Origin: Escallonia rubra
Lineage: Eukaryota; Streptophyta; Magnoliopsida; Escalloniales; Escalloniaceae
Assembly: GCA_033065855.1 (NCBI GenBank)
Contig: JAVXUO010001799.1
Span: 186,001-250,000 of the forward strand
Reading direction: 5' to 3'
DNA: 64,000 nucleotides
Position numbers and translations under genes: made by a program
Part shown: one piece after another, positions 23,720 through 34,681 of the stretch
Numbering within the stretch: the stretch's first letter is position 1
How the letters are laid out: every line of letters starts with the position of its first letter
Notes under the pieces: generated by a model
Database searches by the model: none
Seen by the model: only the letters and a program-made list of their open reading frames with translations
What the model was told of the DNA's origin: nothing

Positions 23720-25804
23720 AAATTAGGCATCAGTCCCTCTGAGACTTCTTGGGGCTAGGCTCCCCCTGACGCCGAATCTAGAGGGCTCGTCATCTCGTTC
23801 GACCTCATAGTCCTCGTCCTTGGGGTCGGGGAATAAGTCCACTACCATTGGCTCAGTCTATTCATTACGCCTCCCATATGTCTTGCGAAACACTGCCACA
23901 ACCCTAGTAGATCGTCAATTTCTCAATTTCTCCGGTGATGAAGGTGTTGGGGCTTTTCTCTTGCTCCTACTAGCGGCCTCTTTCTCCTTCGGTGGCGACT
24001 CTAGTTTGAGAATCGGCCTCAAGGGAACCCGACTTGTTGCTTTTGTCTTCCTCCAACCTATCGTCCCTGGTACCATAGCTCCTCTTATAAGGGTCTGAGT
24101 GAAAGCAGTAGGGACAACAGGCTTTAAAGAAAATTTTCCACCACTCGATCCACCTCCCAAAGGTGGCATCGAGGGAGTTGGTCTAGGCACCTCCATCATC
24201 TCTAAAGACGGCCCATACACCTTTAGCAAGTCCCACAAGGTAGATACCACATAATTTAAAGTGTGTATCATCATGTAGGTATCCTTTAGCATCAAGCTCG
24301 GAACCTACGTAAAGAGAGTCATAAAGTTAAAAGCTAATCATTAAAGTTTAATTACGCAAAGTTAAGATTCGAGTTTACCGTCTTGAATCGAGTGAGCTCC
24401 TTGAGCCCGAACACCTCATCATCCTTCTTCGGACGGGGATCAGCTCTGTCTCTTAGCCCTTGCCCCTAAAAAATAAGCGGTATTGCCAGGAAAGGAAGGG
24501 AACCCCTTCCGCGGACTCATTTTCCTTCTTTCCCTTGCTCTTCCGATCCCAGAACGCCCTAGCCCACTGAATCCTCCTTTCCCACACCACAGTCAATGGA
24601 TGGACCAAATCCTCCTGCACAAACACCTCGTAAGTATGAGGATCGTTCGGCCATCTCAAGGAGGATACACTATGCCTCAGCCCTTGATGCAATGTCTCGT
24701 TTGATATATCTCAATGGGAGGGGCCGCCAGGAAGCTAGCCTTGACATCCATATGGTGCTGGAAAAACACCCTCTCCCCCAGGTAAAACTCCTCTCGGGAG
24801 TACCCTACTAGCATAACCTATCACCGGTGAGCGCCAACTCCTTCGGATAAGACTCTGCTCCCTCCCACTTGGATAGGGATGTCTGAAGAAAGAGAACAAA
24901 TGTGAGTATTCATGAACGAGCATTAATGGAAATCCAAAGACTAAAATGAACAAATAACTTACCGAGTGCTGAGTCAACCCGTTAAAGCTATCCCCGTAAG
25001 CCCCAACCGTGGCCCCATCTCGCTCAATCAAAAAGTTCCACCAGTACATCGCCGGCTCCATCTCAACAGTATGCCCTTGCCCCAATTGCGGTGCACACAA
25101 CCCCAAAACCTCGAAGGCTCAAATATGTGAACAGAGACAAAATGTGAACAATATGTATATACGCATAAATGAGAATAGTCAAAAAAAGGTTTAAGACTGG
25201 TATTTCATAAGGCTTGATGGATGTCCCTGGGATACCACACCCATCAAATGGTATAGATGAGCCATGGCCGCAGTACCCCCAGTCGTACTCCATTATCTCC
25301 CCGATTTCCTCCAGAGCTCTCAAGCACCGGAGCCGCACTGAGTCTACCCGTTTAGCAAACAACATCTCCCCCAAGACATAAACCAAGAACCCTCAGACAT
25401 ACTAATCAATGGATGCCTCATCGATGTCCTCTAGAGTCATACCCTCGTAGTGGGAATGTAGGGTACCAAGAAAAATAGAAGATTGTCAAAGCAAGTCCCG
25501 GTTATCTTATTCTCTACCGAAATTGGTACCTTCCCCAACCATTCTGGTACCAAATTCGGCTACACAAAACCAAAAGGAAAAGAGAAAAGCTTTAAGAGAC
25601 GTCTGGTTTATGCATGAGGTGCATGAAAAATAAGGGAGAAAAGAATGGCAAGCCCTATTTTGCATGGAAGTGCCTATTGTGAGAAAAAGTGTGAAAGAGT
25701 GTGCGTTATTGATAGATAATCAATAGAAAACATACCTCACGGGCCAAAAAATGATGGCTAAGGTGCGCATCCTGATCCAGGGTAAGAATCGAGTGATAAT
25801 CCAT
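23720..25804 (-). pseudogene. Antisense plant-mobile-domain-like multi-exon gene inside the Tat element
   Basis: Minus-strand ATG at 25804. Exon 1 (25804-25736) is 23 codons, ending GAG|GTATG. Exon 2 starts after a TGTAG acceptor at 25559 ('PNLVPEWLGKVPISVENK'). Later exons include 'RVDSVRLRCLRALEEIGEIM' followed by 'YDWG' and, one frame over, 'MAHLYHLMGVVSQG', the tryptophan-glycine block typical of plant mobile domain (MAIN-like) proteins. Then 'MEPAMYWWNFLIERDGATVG' (about 25050) and 'YLGERVFFQHHMDVKASFL' (about 24760), and a Pro/Ser/Lys-rich tail (24295-23720). Several frameshifts. PMD proteins occur both as host silencing factors and in transposons; here it is element cargo. Confidence 0.52.
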
Positions 25805-25928
25805 TCGGGTGTTTGCCCAGAATTATGAAATATGCCTGATTTGGGGCACACCCTCGTGTCCTCTCCTAGTGCATAGGAATTCCATCTTTGTAAGAGAAAT
25901 TGGAGAAGGAAAGAGAAGGATTTTATGA

Positions 25929-26222
25929 ATTTATAGAGGATAAGTGTAATTGGGGTAGGGTTTGAGAGAGATAAGTCCTCCGTAAGGCTGAATTTCGAAA
26001 AGAGATATTGTGATTGAAATTTTATGGAAATACCCTAATATCGCACCCAAATCTGAACAGATGAATCGATCGATTTTCTATTTAGATTTGTCAAACTCTC
26101 TGACTACACGGCTGGTTTTTGACACTTTAATTTGTCAAAATTCAAACCCTTTGACTAACCGGACGGTTTTCGCCATGATATTTTGACTCCTCCTCTTCCC
26201 TGATCAACCAGCCGGATTTTTC
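25929..26222 (-). promoter_or_regulatory. Putative antisense promoter: TATA box plus three CCGGTT-type motifs
   Basis: TATAAAT on the minus strand at 25935-25929, about 125 bp before the ATG at 25804, followed by a CT-rich leader. Further upstream, three diverged copies of the motif seen at 23283-23463 occur near 26097, 26148 and 26198 (for example TTTGACTAACCGGACGGTTT). Confidence 0.45.
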
Positions 26223-26559
26223 TTAAATTGCGTGCTTGTTTGAAATGCAAGTTTGCATGTCCTTATGTGTTGGTGTACTTGTGTGCCCTGCGTGCTTGCA
26301 TGACCCCTTCCATGAGCTTGCGTGTATTGTTTGCTTGTGTACTTTGCCTGATATATCTAACTCATTCACTTAATGTGATTTTATCCAGTGTTTGCATGCT
26401 TGCCTGTGCAAATTTCCCCTTATCCTAGGATTGTTTGTCGATCTGATTATCAGAATAGTTAGTGGTACTGCATGGTGTAAGGCCAGTGAGATATCTCATG
26501 TTTTGTTGTCAGAAGCAACATTTTCTTCGTATCAAGTGAATTGATATGTTCGACACTCA

Positions 26560-27775
26560 ACAACCAACTGTGCTTTGACATTGTTGGCCCCGGCTTTGTT
26601 TGATATGTTTGCAACTTTCTTATATCGAAGCGACCAATCACTTCGACACGTTGTTGTCTCCGACTCTGAGATATATTTCAGTGTTCCTAAGCGACCTACC
26701 GCTTCGAAGCATTATTGGATCCGGCTCTTAGGTTCACCCTTTCCTTACCTGCCGCTTCGACGGGTTGTTGGCTTCGGCTCTTTGATTTAAGCCTAGTCCT
26801 TATGGCTAAGCGACCAATCACCATTGTTGTTGGCTCCGGCTCTTAGTCATAAGCATTCAGTGTGTCTGAACGACCAATTGTCACTACTATGCTACTATTG
26901 GCTCCATCTTCTACATACATTTTCTCCATCAGTTTCCTAAGAGACCAATCGTCGTTACTGTTGACTTTGGCTATTAGGCAGTGAGTTTTCTATATTCCCA
27001 TATGACCATTCGTTGTTACTGTTGGCTTCGGCTTATAGGGATATGTCTTTATGGCTAAGTGATTAACTGTCATTACTGTTGGTTTCGGCTCTTAGTCATG
27101 AGCATTCGGTGGTCTAGACGACTAATGGTCGTTACTAATGGCTCCGATTTCTAGATACGCTTTTCCCGTCATTCGCGTAAGTGACCAATCATCATTATTA
27201 TTGGCTCAAACTCTTAGACAGTGAGTTTTTCATATTCTTAGATGACCAATCGTCATTATTGTTGGCTCCGGCTTCTAGGAATATGTCCTTATGGCTTAGC
27301 GACCAATCGTCGTTACTGTTGGCTCCAACTCTTAGTCATAAGCTTTTCGTGCATCTAGATGACCAATCATTCTTATTGTTGGCTCCGACTTCTAGATGTA
27401 CCTTCATGTTTAAGCAATCAATCCTGTTACTATTGGCTCCGGCTCTCAAACATGATTTCCTAGTATCCTTAGATGATCAATCGTTGTTACTGTTAGCTTT
27501 GGCTTTTAAGGATACGCCCCTTGTCTAGCGACCAATCATTGTTACTTTTGGCTCTGGCTTCAGACAGGTTGAAGTCACTTTCTCAGTATCTTTAAACAAC
27601 CAATCATTGTCATTATTGGCTCCAGCTTCTACGGATACGCCCTTTGTCTGGCGACCAATCGATGTAATTATTGGCTCCGACTCCAAACAAGGTTCAACTT
27701 CACTTTTCCTGGTAACATTGTTTGACCACCAATCGTTGTTACTGTTAGCTCCGGCTTCGAACAATATCCCTATTC
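26560..27775 (+). repeat. ~60-bp tandem repeat array in the Tat 3' region
   Basis: About 19 diverged copies with period about 56-66 bp, sharing GACCAATCGTCATTACTGTT, then GGCTCCGGCTCT and a TAG. Copies begin near 26630, 26690, 26811, 26942, 27182, 27244, 27301, 27361, 27531, 27652 and so on. ORFs across it are low-complexity artefacts. Hypervariable tandem repeats before the 3' LTR are known in this lineage. Confidence 0.9.
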
Positions 27776-27964
27776 GTTATTAACTATGTTGGTCTGATTC
27801 CTCCTAGAGGATATGTAGAAAGCCCTGTAAAGGTCCGACCTCAATCTGTGTCATTGGTCCGCAAGTCTCTTTAAAGTCTTGTGGTCTTTCCCATATTTTA
27901 CTACAAAAATGTGTTATTTCTAGGTGATGTTTGCCCGCACACGAGCTCCCTCATCGAGGGGCTC

Positions 27965-29206
27965 TGTAGACCCCTATTTTTGTAATGCTTTTTAATTAAA
28001 TAATTATTGGGCTTCATTATTATTTAGAGTTTAAGGTTAGGCCTGGTAATAAAACTTAATTAATATAATTTGGTCCTCTCCAGTCCATTTGTCTACCAAT
28101 CTAGTCAAGCAGTCCCATCTAGCACTCCGGTCCAGTTGTCCAGACAGTATGGGCTCAACGCAGTCTAACTATGTCAATCCAGTCCAAGTGTCTAGATTAT
28201 GATTTGTCAAGAATATTTAAAGAATTATTTTTTATTTATCCTTAGTACAAGAGATTAAATCAATGGTTTATGTGATTTATGAAGATAAATGTCGAATCTA
28301 ATACATCTCATCTGCAAAATCAAAGATAATTATCAAATTAGGGTTAGATAATGTCTCAAAATTCGAGAAAAATTAGTATAAAATTAAGGGATGGTCGGTT
28401 TTCAGCAAGCTGGCCGGTTAGTTGACTTTTGTCAATCTACAATTTTTATCAAATATTTTGTCGTATCATCAGGTTGTAGATTGATATGGTCATCTTTTTT
28501 ATCATTTCTGGCGTCTTGGACCTCTATAAATATGACTCTTGACCTACATTCTCAGTGAATCTCAGCCTTTTCTCCCAAGAGCTTTTATACCATTTGTCTT
28601 AGAAATGGTATATCATCTCTTAAGAGAAATTAGCCTTTTATATTTTACTTTATAAGAGTCCTTAGTCTCTTGCATAGTGGATCCTTCGCAGAGCGTTCCT
28701 GAGCCATCTAGAAATGCAGACTCGCGAGGTATTCTTAGAGTTTCTAGTCTAGTTTAGTAGTCTAGAAGTATTTCACATTTCACACGATCACATTTCAGTT
28801 CTAGTACAATAATCGTAAGAAGAGTTATTTTTATTTCTTAGTCTAAGCCTAAGACCAAAGTGTAGGTCGCCTTCTGTAGGACTAGAGTCGAGCTACGATG
28901 GTTTTGACTCCAGTTTGTTCGATCAGATACGAGGCCATTCAACCTCTTGTGTCGAGTTCAAGCCAATAATCTAGAAAGAAATTTAGGGTTTATGTTATTG
29001 CATGTTTATGTGTTATGTTTAAGGCCAAAGATCAATAGAAATGAAGTAGAGACCGAAAGGGTATGGTGAGTGCCTAACACCTTCCCGCTGTATAACTTAG
29101 TCCCCACACTCATTTCTTTGTTTTCAATAGATTAGTTGTCCTTTGGACATTTTTAGAGTTATTTTCTAGATTTTCTATTTTTTTTCCTATGTTTAATTAA
29201 AGAAGA
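27965..29206 (+). mobile_element. LTR of the Tat element (~1.24 kb)
   Basis: Starts TGTAGACCCCTATTTTTGTA, typical of Tat/Ogre LTRs, preceded by the purine-rich GAGGGGCTC. It contains a TATA box at 28525 and, near 29070, 'GTGCCTAACACCTTCCCGCTG', a tract I recognise from Tat-lineage LTRs. The 3' end is placed just before the PBS-like TGGTGACTCC at 29207; the exact terminal CA is not clear. Confidence 0.65.
28525..28532 (+). promoter_or_regulatory. TATA box of the Tat LTR
   Basis: TATAAATA in CCTCTATAAATATGAC, about 560 bp into the LTR. A CCGGTT-type motif pair (28392-28425, including CTGGCCGGTTAGTTGAC) lies 100-130 bp upstream. Confidence 0.65.
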
Positions 29207-29216
29207 TGGTGACTCC
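29207..29216 (+). other. Primer-binding-site-like sequence after the Tat LTR
   Basis: TGGTGACTCC differs at one base from TGGCGACTCC, the tRNA-derived PBS core common in Tat/Ogre elements. It immediately follows the LTR, where a 3' LTR would normally be followed by flanking DNA. Confidence 0.4.
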
Positions 29217-29899
29217 CTAAAATCTTTCCGGGAATTTTCTCAAGGCGGTTAGCTACACCTATCTTTGGCATTGTAGCGTTGGCTCCGTCCTTCATCTTAG
29301 GTATCCCCCTCATGTGCTTGATATGCCTTGTTATTTTAGGCATCATAGCAGTCTGCCTCATCACTTCGTTTAGGGATGATACTCCTGAATCCGTTGAAAG
29401 GGTAATCTCATGTCTATCCACTGACTATCAAGAACATCAAATACGTCCTTTCACCAGATGGTATACAAATAAAGGGTTGAATATTTAACCCTTTATTCTA
29501 TTTAATTTTGTTTTCACATCTCATCGATCTACCCTATCTTCCTTTTCTTTTATTCCTATCTTTTCATTTCATTTATTTTCTCTCTTCTCTTTCCTCTTTC
29601 TTCACCTTCACAATCCTTTTTTCTTCTCATTTCCTTCATATCTTTTTCCCTTTCTTATTTTCTTCCCATTTTTTCCCCATTCCCTTCATATCTTTTTCCC
29701 TTTCTTATCTTCTTCTTCTTTACTATCCCCATTAACATTAGATAAGCACATGCAAATGAATATATACCTTTTATCTAGATGTCTATATATATGTACACTA
29801 ACCTATATGAAAATGGATACTTATACATATTATAATATGTATATATGACTGAATAAGCGTGTGTTTTTGTGTGTGTGCGCATGCGCGCACACAAGAGGG
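29217..29899. other. Non-coding stretch, partly CT-rich
   Basis: If the upstream PBS is real, this is residual 5' internal DNA of a second Tat copy. It includes a 69-codon ORF (29279-29488) with a hydrophobic 'MCLICLVILGIIAVCLIT' segment of unknown meaning. 29508-29735 is T/C low-complexity DNA; 29740-29899 is AT-rich with an alternating purine-pyrimidine TGTGTGCGCATGCGCGCACA tract near 29873. Confidence 0.45.
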
Positions 29900-31605
29900 T
29901 AAGATCGCTCAAGGTACAACAAAAGGAGTTGCAAACGATTCAAGATTCAATTTAAATACAATCCTCTAAGGGATTACAAAATAGTCACATTAGTTTGATA
30001 AGAACATGGGAAAGAGTTTCCAACTCAATCCCCTTCGATAAGATATCAGAACAATTATACTCAATCACTTTCAAAACGATCATTTTAAGATACAATGTAA
30101 ACAAATTCAGAAGATATTGACCATGGACAGAGGCAATGCCAAACAGGCAATAAACAATACATGTACGATAACTAGTCTATCTAGGTACTAGCATGCGTTC
30201 CACATAGGTACAAATCATCCTTATAACGCCTCCCTCAGAACAGACTCCCAGGTCAATATACAGAAGACAACAGTCACAGAATCAAGAAACAATTCAATGC
30301 TCGACATACAATAAGAAATGAGCATCAACATGAATTCAAGTAACCGATTTAGGCTCGATATTAGGGTTTCTAAGGCAAATAACATGCTGATACCAAGTCA
30401 TCTTTTAGAGTTCAAGAATAGGCATGTACAAATCAAAAGAACATATACGAATACAAGTTATCGAATTTAGTGTCCGGACGTAAATCCTTTACTTGGATCG
30501 GAAGCTAAATTGTCCTAAGCGGAAAGTCTTTTGTTTTAACCTAAATTGAACAATCCAATGATCAGAATATAGTATATACTACGATACTATAAACTCAACG
30601 CTGACTTGCACATATTCCCAAATAACCCACTCATCGGGTGCATAAAATTACCAAAATACCCATCATGTGTAAATTACCAAAAGCACCCATCTCATACCTA
30701 AATAATCAGAGAACCCTTCCCGAAAATAAAATCACCAAAATATCCCTACGTATGTGAATTTGCCCAAAAGTACCTCTTATAGGTAAAATAACCAAAACAA
30801 CCCCTCTGGGTGGAAAATTATCAAAACACCCCTTGGTGACCCTCGCACCAAAAAAATTCTCAAAAACACTTTAAAACACTCTTTTAAGTAACCTGAAGTC
30901 ATTTGTGGGATAAAAAGTGTTTCAAAAAAATTTCGTTCAAAAAACTCGAACAGGTGTCAGGATCGAGCGCTCAGAAGCCCGTTCCACTAAAAATAGCTAT
31001 TGACCTCAAAATGGCACAAAACATTAGAAAATCAAACATATCAGTAATATAAGGTTCTCCTAAAACTTTAGGATAAAAATAATTTGGTTTGCTATACTAA
31101 ATAATCAAAAATCCCTTTTCATCGATACCCTAATTTAACATCCTTTGCGAACAGAGAAAATTACCAAAAATTTTCACAGTGTACATCTTGTAAGAATAAC
31201 ATAAGTCTACTTTTCGTGCTTTATCAGATTCTGATCTGAATCATTTTTAGAAATTCACCCAAAAAATGCTTTAGTGACAATTACAATCACTATTCACATT
31301 AAAACCAATACTATTACACCTTAAACACACACAATTTCTTCTATCTCATCACTGCCGAAACACACACACATCCCCTACCATTACACACACACACACTGAT
31401 TCACCTCCTAAACACACACTAAAACACTTAAAACACCATACTACACTTACAAGCCACACATTAACACACTCACACACAAATCACACACACACACACACAA
31501 ACTCGAATCTCAAACACTCAATACCACACATACTGTCACACACCCACCCTCATCAACACACATACACACTGCTACCCACCCCCAATTCCCTCCTAAACAC
31601 AAACT
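29900..31605 (-). mobile_element. LTR C, 3' part (gypsy-type, minus orientation)
   Basis: Continuous with 41628-42437 once Copia-1 is removed. It has an AC-rich plus-strand tract (31255-31605) and long AT-rich stretches without ORFs. The left end is not sharply defined and is placed near 29900 by loss of character. No matching target duplication was found. Confidence 0.45.
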
Positions 31606-31911
31606 TGTTGACTTGGTGATTTTGATGATTTCAGACTTATCTTATCTAACATTAATCTGACAATATTATTAAGAAAAATATTTCAGGTTTTATCTTAATC
31701 AAACAGAGACACGACCTTGACATGGATGACAAAGACTTTGGACTTGATTGGACTCGGGATTTAAAGACTTGGACTACAATGAAAACGCAAGATTTTGAAG
31801 TCTATTTTTTTTCTCTCTTCTTGTTAGCTTTTCTAAGTCCTTCTTAAAAAGATCTAACAGAAATTCTAGTAAAGAACTAAATCATGATTGTTTTGTCGAA
31901 ACAACGATTTC

Positions 31912-32244
31912 AGTCGAAGCTGTGACTTTCAGTCGAAGCTAAGACTTTTAGTCGAAGCTGTGACTTTCAGTCGAAGCTAAGACTTTCAATCGAAGCTGTG
32001 ACTTTCAGTCGAAGTCAAGACTTTCAGTCGAAGCCAAATGTTTTAGTCGAAGTTAAGATTTTCAGTCGAAGCCAAATGTTTTAGTCGAAGCTAAGACTTT
32101 CAGTCGAAGCCAAAACTTTTAGTTGAAGCCAAAATGTTTTAGTCGAAGTTAAGATTTTCAGTCGAAGCCAAATGTTTTAGTCGAAGCTAAGACTTTCAGT
32201 CGAAGCCAAGACTTTTAGTTGAAGCCAAAATGTTTTAGTCGAAT
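31912..32244 (+). repeat. 19-bp tandem array in Copia-1 5' LTR U3
   Basis: About 17 copies of AGTCGAAGC(T/C)AAGACTTTC-type units (alternates: TGTGACTTTC, CAAATGTTTT), directly upstream of the TATA box. The 3' LTR carries about 12 copies at 40792-41028. Confidence 0.95.
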
Positions 32245-32292
32245 CCTTCTTATTTGGCTTTTCCTTCCTAACGGTTCACTATTTCTTTCTTG

Positions 32293-32300
32293 TATAAATA
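32293..32300 (+). promoter_or_regulatory. TATA box of Copia-1 5' LTR
   Basis: TATAAATA in CTTGTATAAATAGGGAG, right after the 19-bp array. The 3' LTR has TATAAAGA at the matching site (near 41076). Confidence 0.75.
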
Positions 32301-32844
32301 GGGAGTCCGTTAGAGCATTTATTACCTTTTTCTCGCACGAACTTTTTCTTCCTAAAAACTCTCTCATCTCAATCTATAATTCTAATCTATTGTCTATTGA
32401 ATGAGTTTACCTTTGAGAAAGTTCTTTGTAAGCTTCTTGTTTTGGTTCTTGAAAGAATATAGATCTTCCCACATAAGAAGGCTTAGTCTTAAATCTTCAT
32501 TGTAACATCTGCTCAAGAAGGAGCTTGTTTATTGTATTCAAATTGTAAATCTCTCTTCATTTGTAATATGTTGGAAACCTTGGAAGGGTTTCGAAAATTG
32601 TACTGCAGTTTGAGCTAGCACCCGAAGCTAGTTGATTTAGTGAAAGGCTCGAGTAGGTCTCCCTTGTGTGGAGTGTTCGAGGATTGGACGTAGGCTGGTG
32701 GGGCCGAACCAGTATAAATTTCTGTGTTAAACTTGTTACTGTTATATCTATCTTTACGTTGTAATCTCAATTTTAAATTCATACTCAAAGTTGTAATACA
32801 CCTATTCACCCCCCCCCCTCTAGGTATATTTAGGGACCTACAAG

Positions 32845-32856
32845 TGGTATCAGAGC
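32845..32856 (+). other. Copia-1 primer-binding site
   Basis: TGGTATCAGAGC, complementary to the 3' end of plant initiator methionine tRNA, two bases after the 5' LTR. Confidence 0.95.
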
Positions 32857-32910
32857 CGTGTGCTCTGGTATTCTTCTGTGACTTAATCGTCAAGAGCTAA
32901 AGATCGCGTT

Positions 32911-34617
32911 ATGGAAGAAGGATCAGCAACCACCAGGCCACCCTTGTTGAAGAATGACAACTACAGTTACTGGAAAAATTGCATGAGGAATTTTCTAAGG
33001 CAGGATACACACGTATGGTATGTTGTTGAAAATGGTCCTATAATTCCTATGAAGGATGGACCGGATGGAACCAAGATTCCGAAAGAAATTCTTGAAATGG
33101 ATAATCATGAGGCACAACTTTTCTCCATGGATGATAAAGCTAAGAACATTATCAGCTGTGGCCTTGACATAAATGAGTATAATCGAGTCTCAGCATGTGA
33201 GACAGCTAGAGAAATGTGGAGATTGTTGAAGGTTACTCATGAAGGAATAAATCAATTAAAAGAGACCAAGATCAACATGTTGGTCCAGCAGTATGAGGCC
33301 TTCAAGATGAAGGAGCACGAGTCCATAAATGAGATGTACTCCAGATTCACACTCATTATCAATGGGCTAAAGCTTTTGGGTAAAATCTACCCAGAAAAAG
33401 GAAGTTGTCCGAAAAGTTCTCAGATCTCTCCCAAAGAGATGGGAAGCAAAACTCACAGCCATTCAGGAGGCGAAGGACTTGAATGTGTTGAAGCTTGAAG
33501 AATTGGTGGGTTCTCTAATGACTCATGAAATTACAATGAAAATTCATGACGAAGAAGAAACCACCTCCAAGAAGAAGAACTTAGCTCTTAAAGCTGAGAC
33601 CTCTCATGAACCAACAGAGAGCAGCGACGATTCTGATCCTGAAATGGCTCTCATCACTCAAAAGTTCAAGAAATTTCTCGCAAGCAAGCAGGATGGGAAG
33701 TTCAGGAGAAATCCAACAAACCAATCACATCAAAGAAATAACAGTGATTGGAACATAAAAGAAAATCCTGACGACTGCTACGAATGTGGCAGAACTGGGC
33801 ACATAAAAAAATACTGCCCACAACTCAGAAACAAGACCGCAAGCAGCAACAGTCGAGACTTCAAGGAAAAGAAGTTCAAATCCAGAAAAGCACTGCTGAC
33901 TTGGGATGACTCTGATGAAAGCGACAAGGAAGATAGTGAGGATGAGGACGTAGCTCAACTTTGCTTCATGGCCAACGATAATGATCTCAAGGTAACCCCT
34001 GAAAATCATTTTAACGAACTTAAGTCAGCTTTTCTCGAACTCAGTAAAAACTATGAAAAATTATAAACTAAAAATGCTAATCTAAAAAATAAGTCTCTTT
34101 CTTTGATAAGTACTGTTGAAGAGTTGGAAGGTGAAAAGGAAGAGTTGCAAGAAAAGGTTGAACTTTATATTTCTGAAAATATCTCTTTAGAAAATAATCT
34201 AAATGTTTCTAAGAAGGAAAATTCTTTTTTGTTTTCTGAAATCCAATCTCTCAGAGGAGTAAAAGTTCCAGTTGAAAATGAATCTTTAAAAGCTCAACTG
34301 GAGGATATTTCTACACAAAAAATGAATTTAGAAAAGGAGATTGAAGATCTGAACTTTACTCTTTCAAAATTTACCCAAGGAAGAGATAATTTGGATATTC
34401 TTTTGGGAAGACAAAGATGTGTTTTTGAGAAAAGTGGAATCGGATACGATCCTTCAAAGAAGCAAAAGGATTATAAAATTTTCTTTAACAAAACTTTAGC
34501 TTCATGTTCACTGTTCACACTATGTACAATATGTAACAAGAAAGGACATTTAGTTAAAAATTGGCCTCTTAATCTTATTAAAATCAGTCATTCTCTTCTA
34601 TTACGAAGAATAAAATG
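32911..34617 (+). pseudogene. Copia-1 gag (frameshifted)
   Basis: Starts MEEGSATTRPPLLKNDNYSY with the copia gag N-terminal motif 'NYSYWKNCMRNFL'. The capsid-like UBN2-type domain follows ('WRLLKVTHEG', 'INEMYSRFTLIINGL'). A one-base change in an A-run near 33400 shifts the frame. Gag continues from 33479 and contains a CCHC zinc knuckle 'CYECGRTGHIKKYC' (near 33778), an acidic Asp/Glu stretch and a Leu/Glu/Lys-rich coiled-coil-like tail (34103-34450). An in-frame stop lies at 34064. In an active element this packages RNA into virus-like particles. Confidence 0.88.
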
Positions 34618-34681
34618 AAACATGTTTGGGTGCCAAAATCTTGTTTATTTAATCTTCCAGGACCCAAGAAAGTGTGGGTAC

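Larger units (their letters stand above)
15836..29206 (+). mobile_element. Degenerate Tat/Ogre-lineage Ty3/gypsy retrotransposon (5' truncated)
   Basis: Order on the plus strand: aspartic protease, RT, RNase H, integrase (15836-21140). Then come two broken genes on the opposite strand (21490-25804), a ~60-bp tandem array (26560-27775) and an LTR starting TGTAGACCCC (27965). Protease and RT segments such as 'GRPWIHSLG' and 'FAWSYSDMPG' are diagnostic of the Tat (Ogre/Retand/Grande) lineage. A long 3' internal region with extra antisense ORFs and tandem repeats is a known trait of this lineage. The 5' LTR, gag and start of the protease are missing, cut off by LTR B. All ORFs have multiple stops, so the copy is dead. 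Confidence 0.8.
31606..32842 (+). mobile_element. Copia-1 5' LTR (1237 bp)
   Basis: TG...CA termini; TATA box at 32293; a 19-bp repeat array in U3; a run of ~9 C residues about 35 bp before the 3' end. It is 95 bp longer than the 3' LTR, which the array copy-number difference explains. Confidence 0.95.

Noticed and set aside
26560..27775. CRISPR-like array of regularly spaced repeats
   Set aside because: Eukaryotic context; units are contiguous diverged tandem repeats without unique spacers, and no cas genes exist nearby.
29508..29735. Hydrophobic Phe/Ser/Leu-rich small protein
   Set aside because: CT-rich low-complexity DNA; any reading frame gives such a peptide.
31912..32244. CRISPR-like or coding tandem repeat
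   Set aside because: Contiguous 19-bp units in a retrotransposon U3, present in both LTRs, not translated in a conserved frame.
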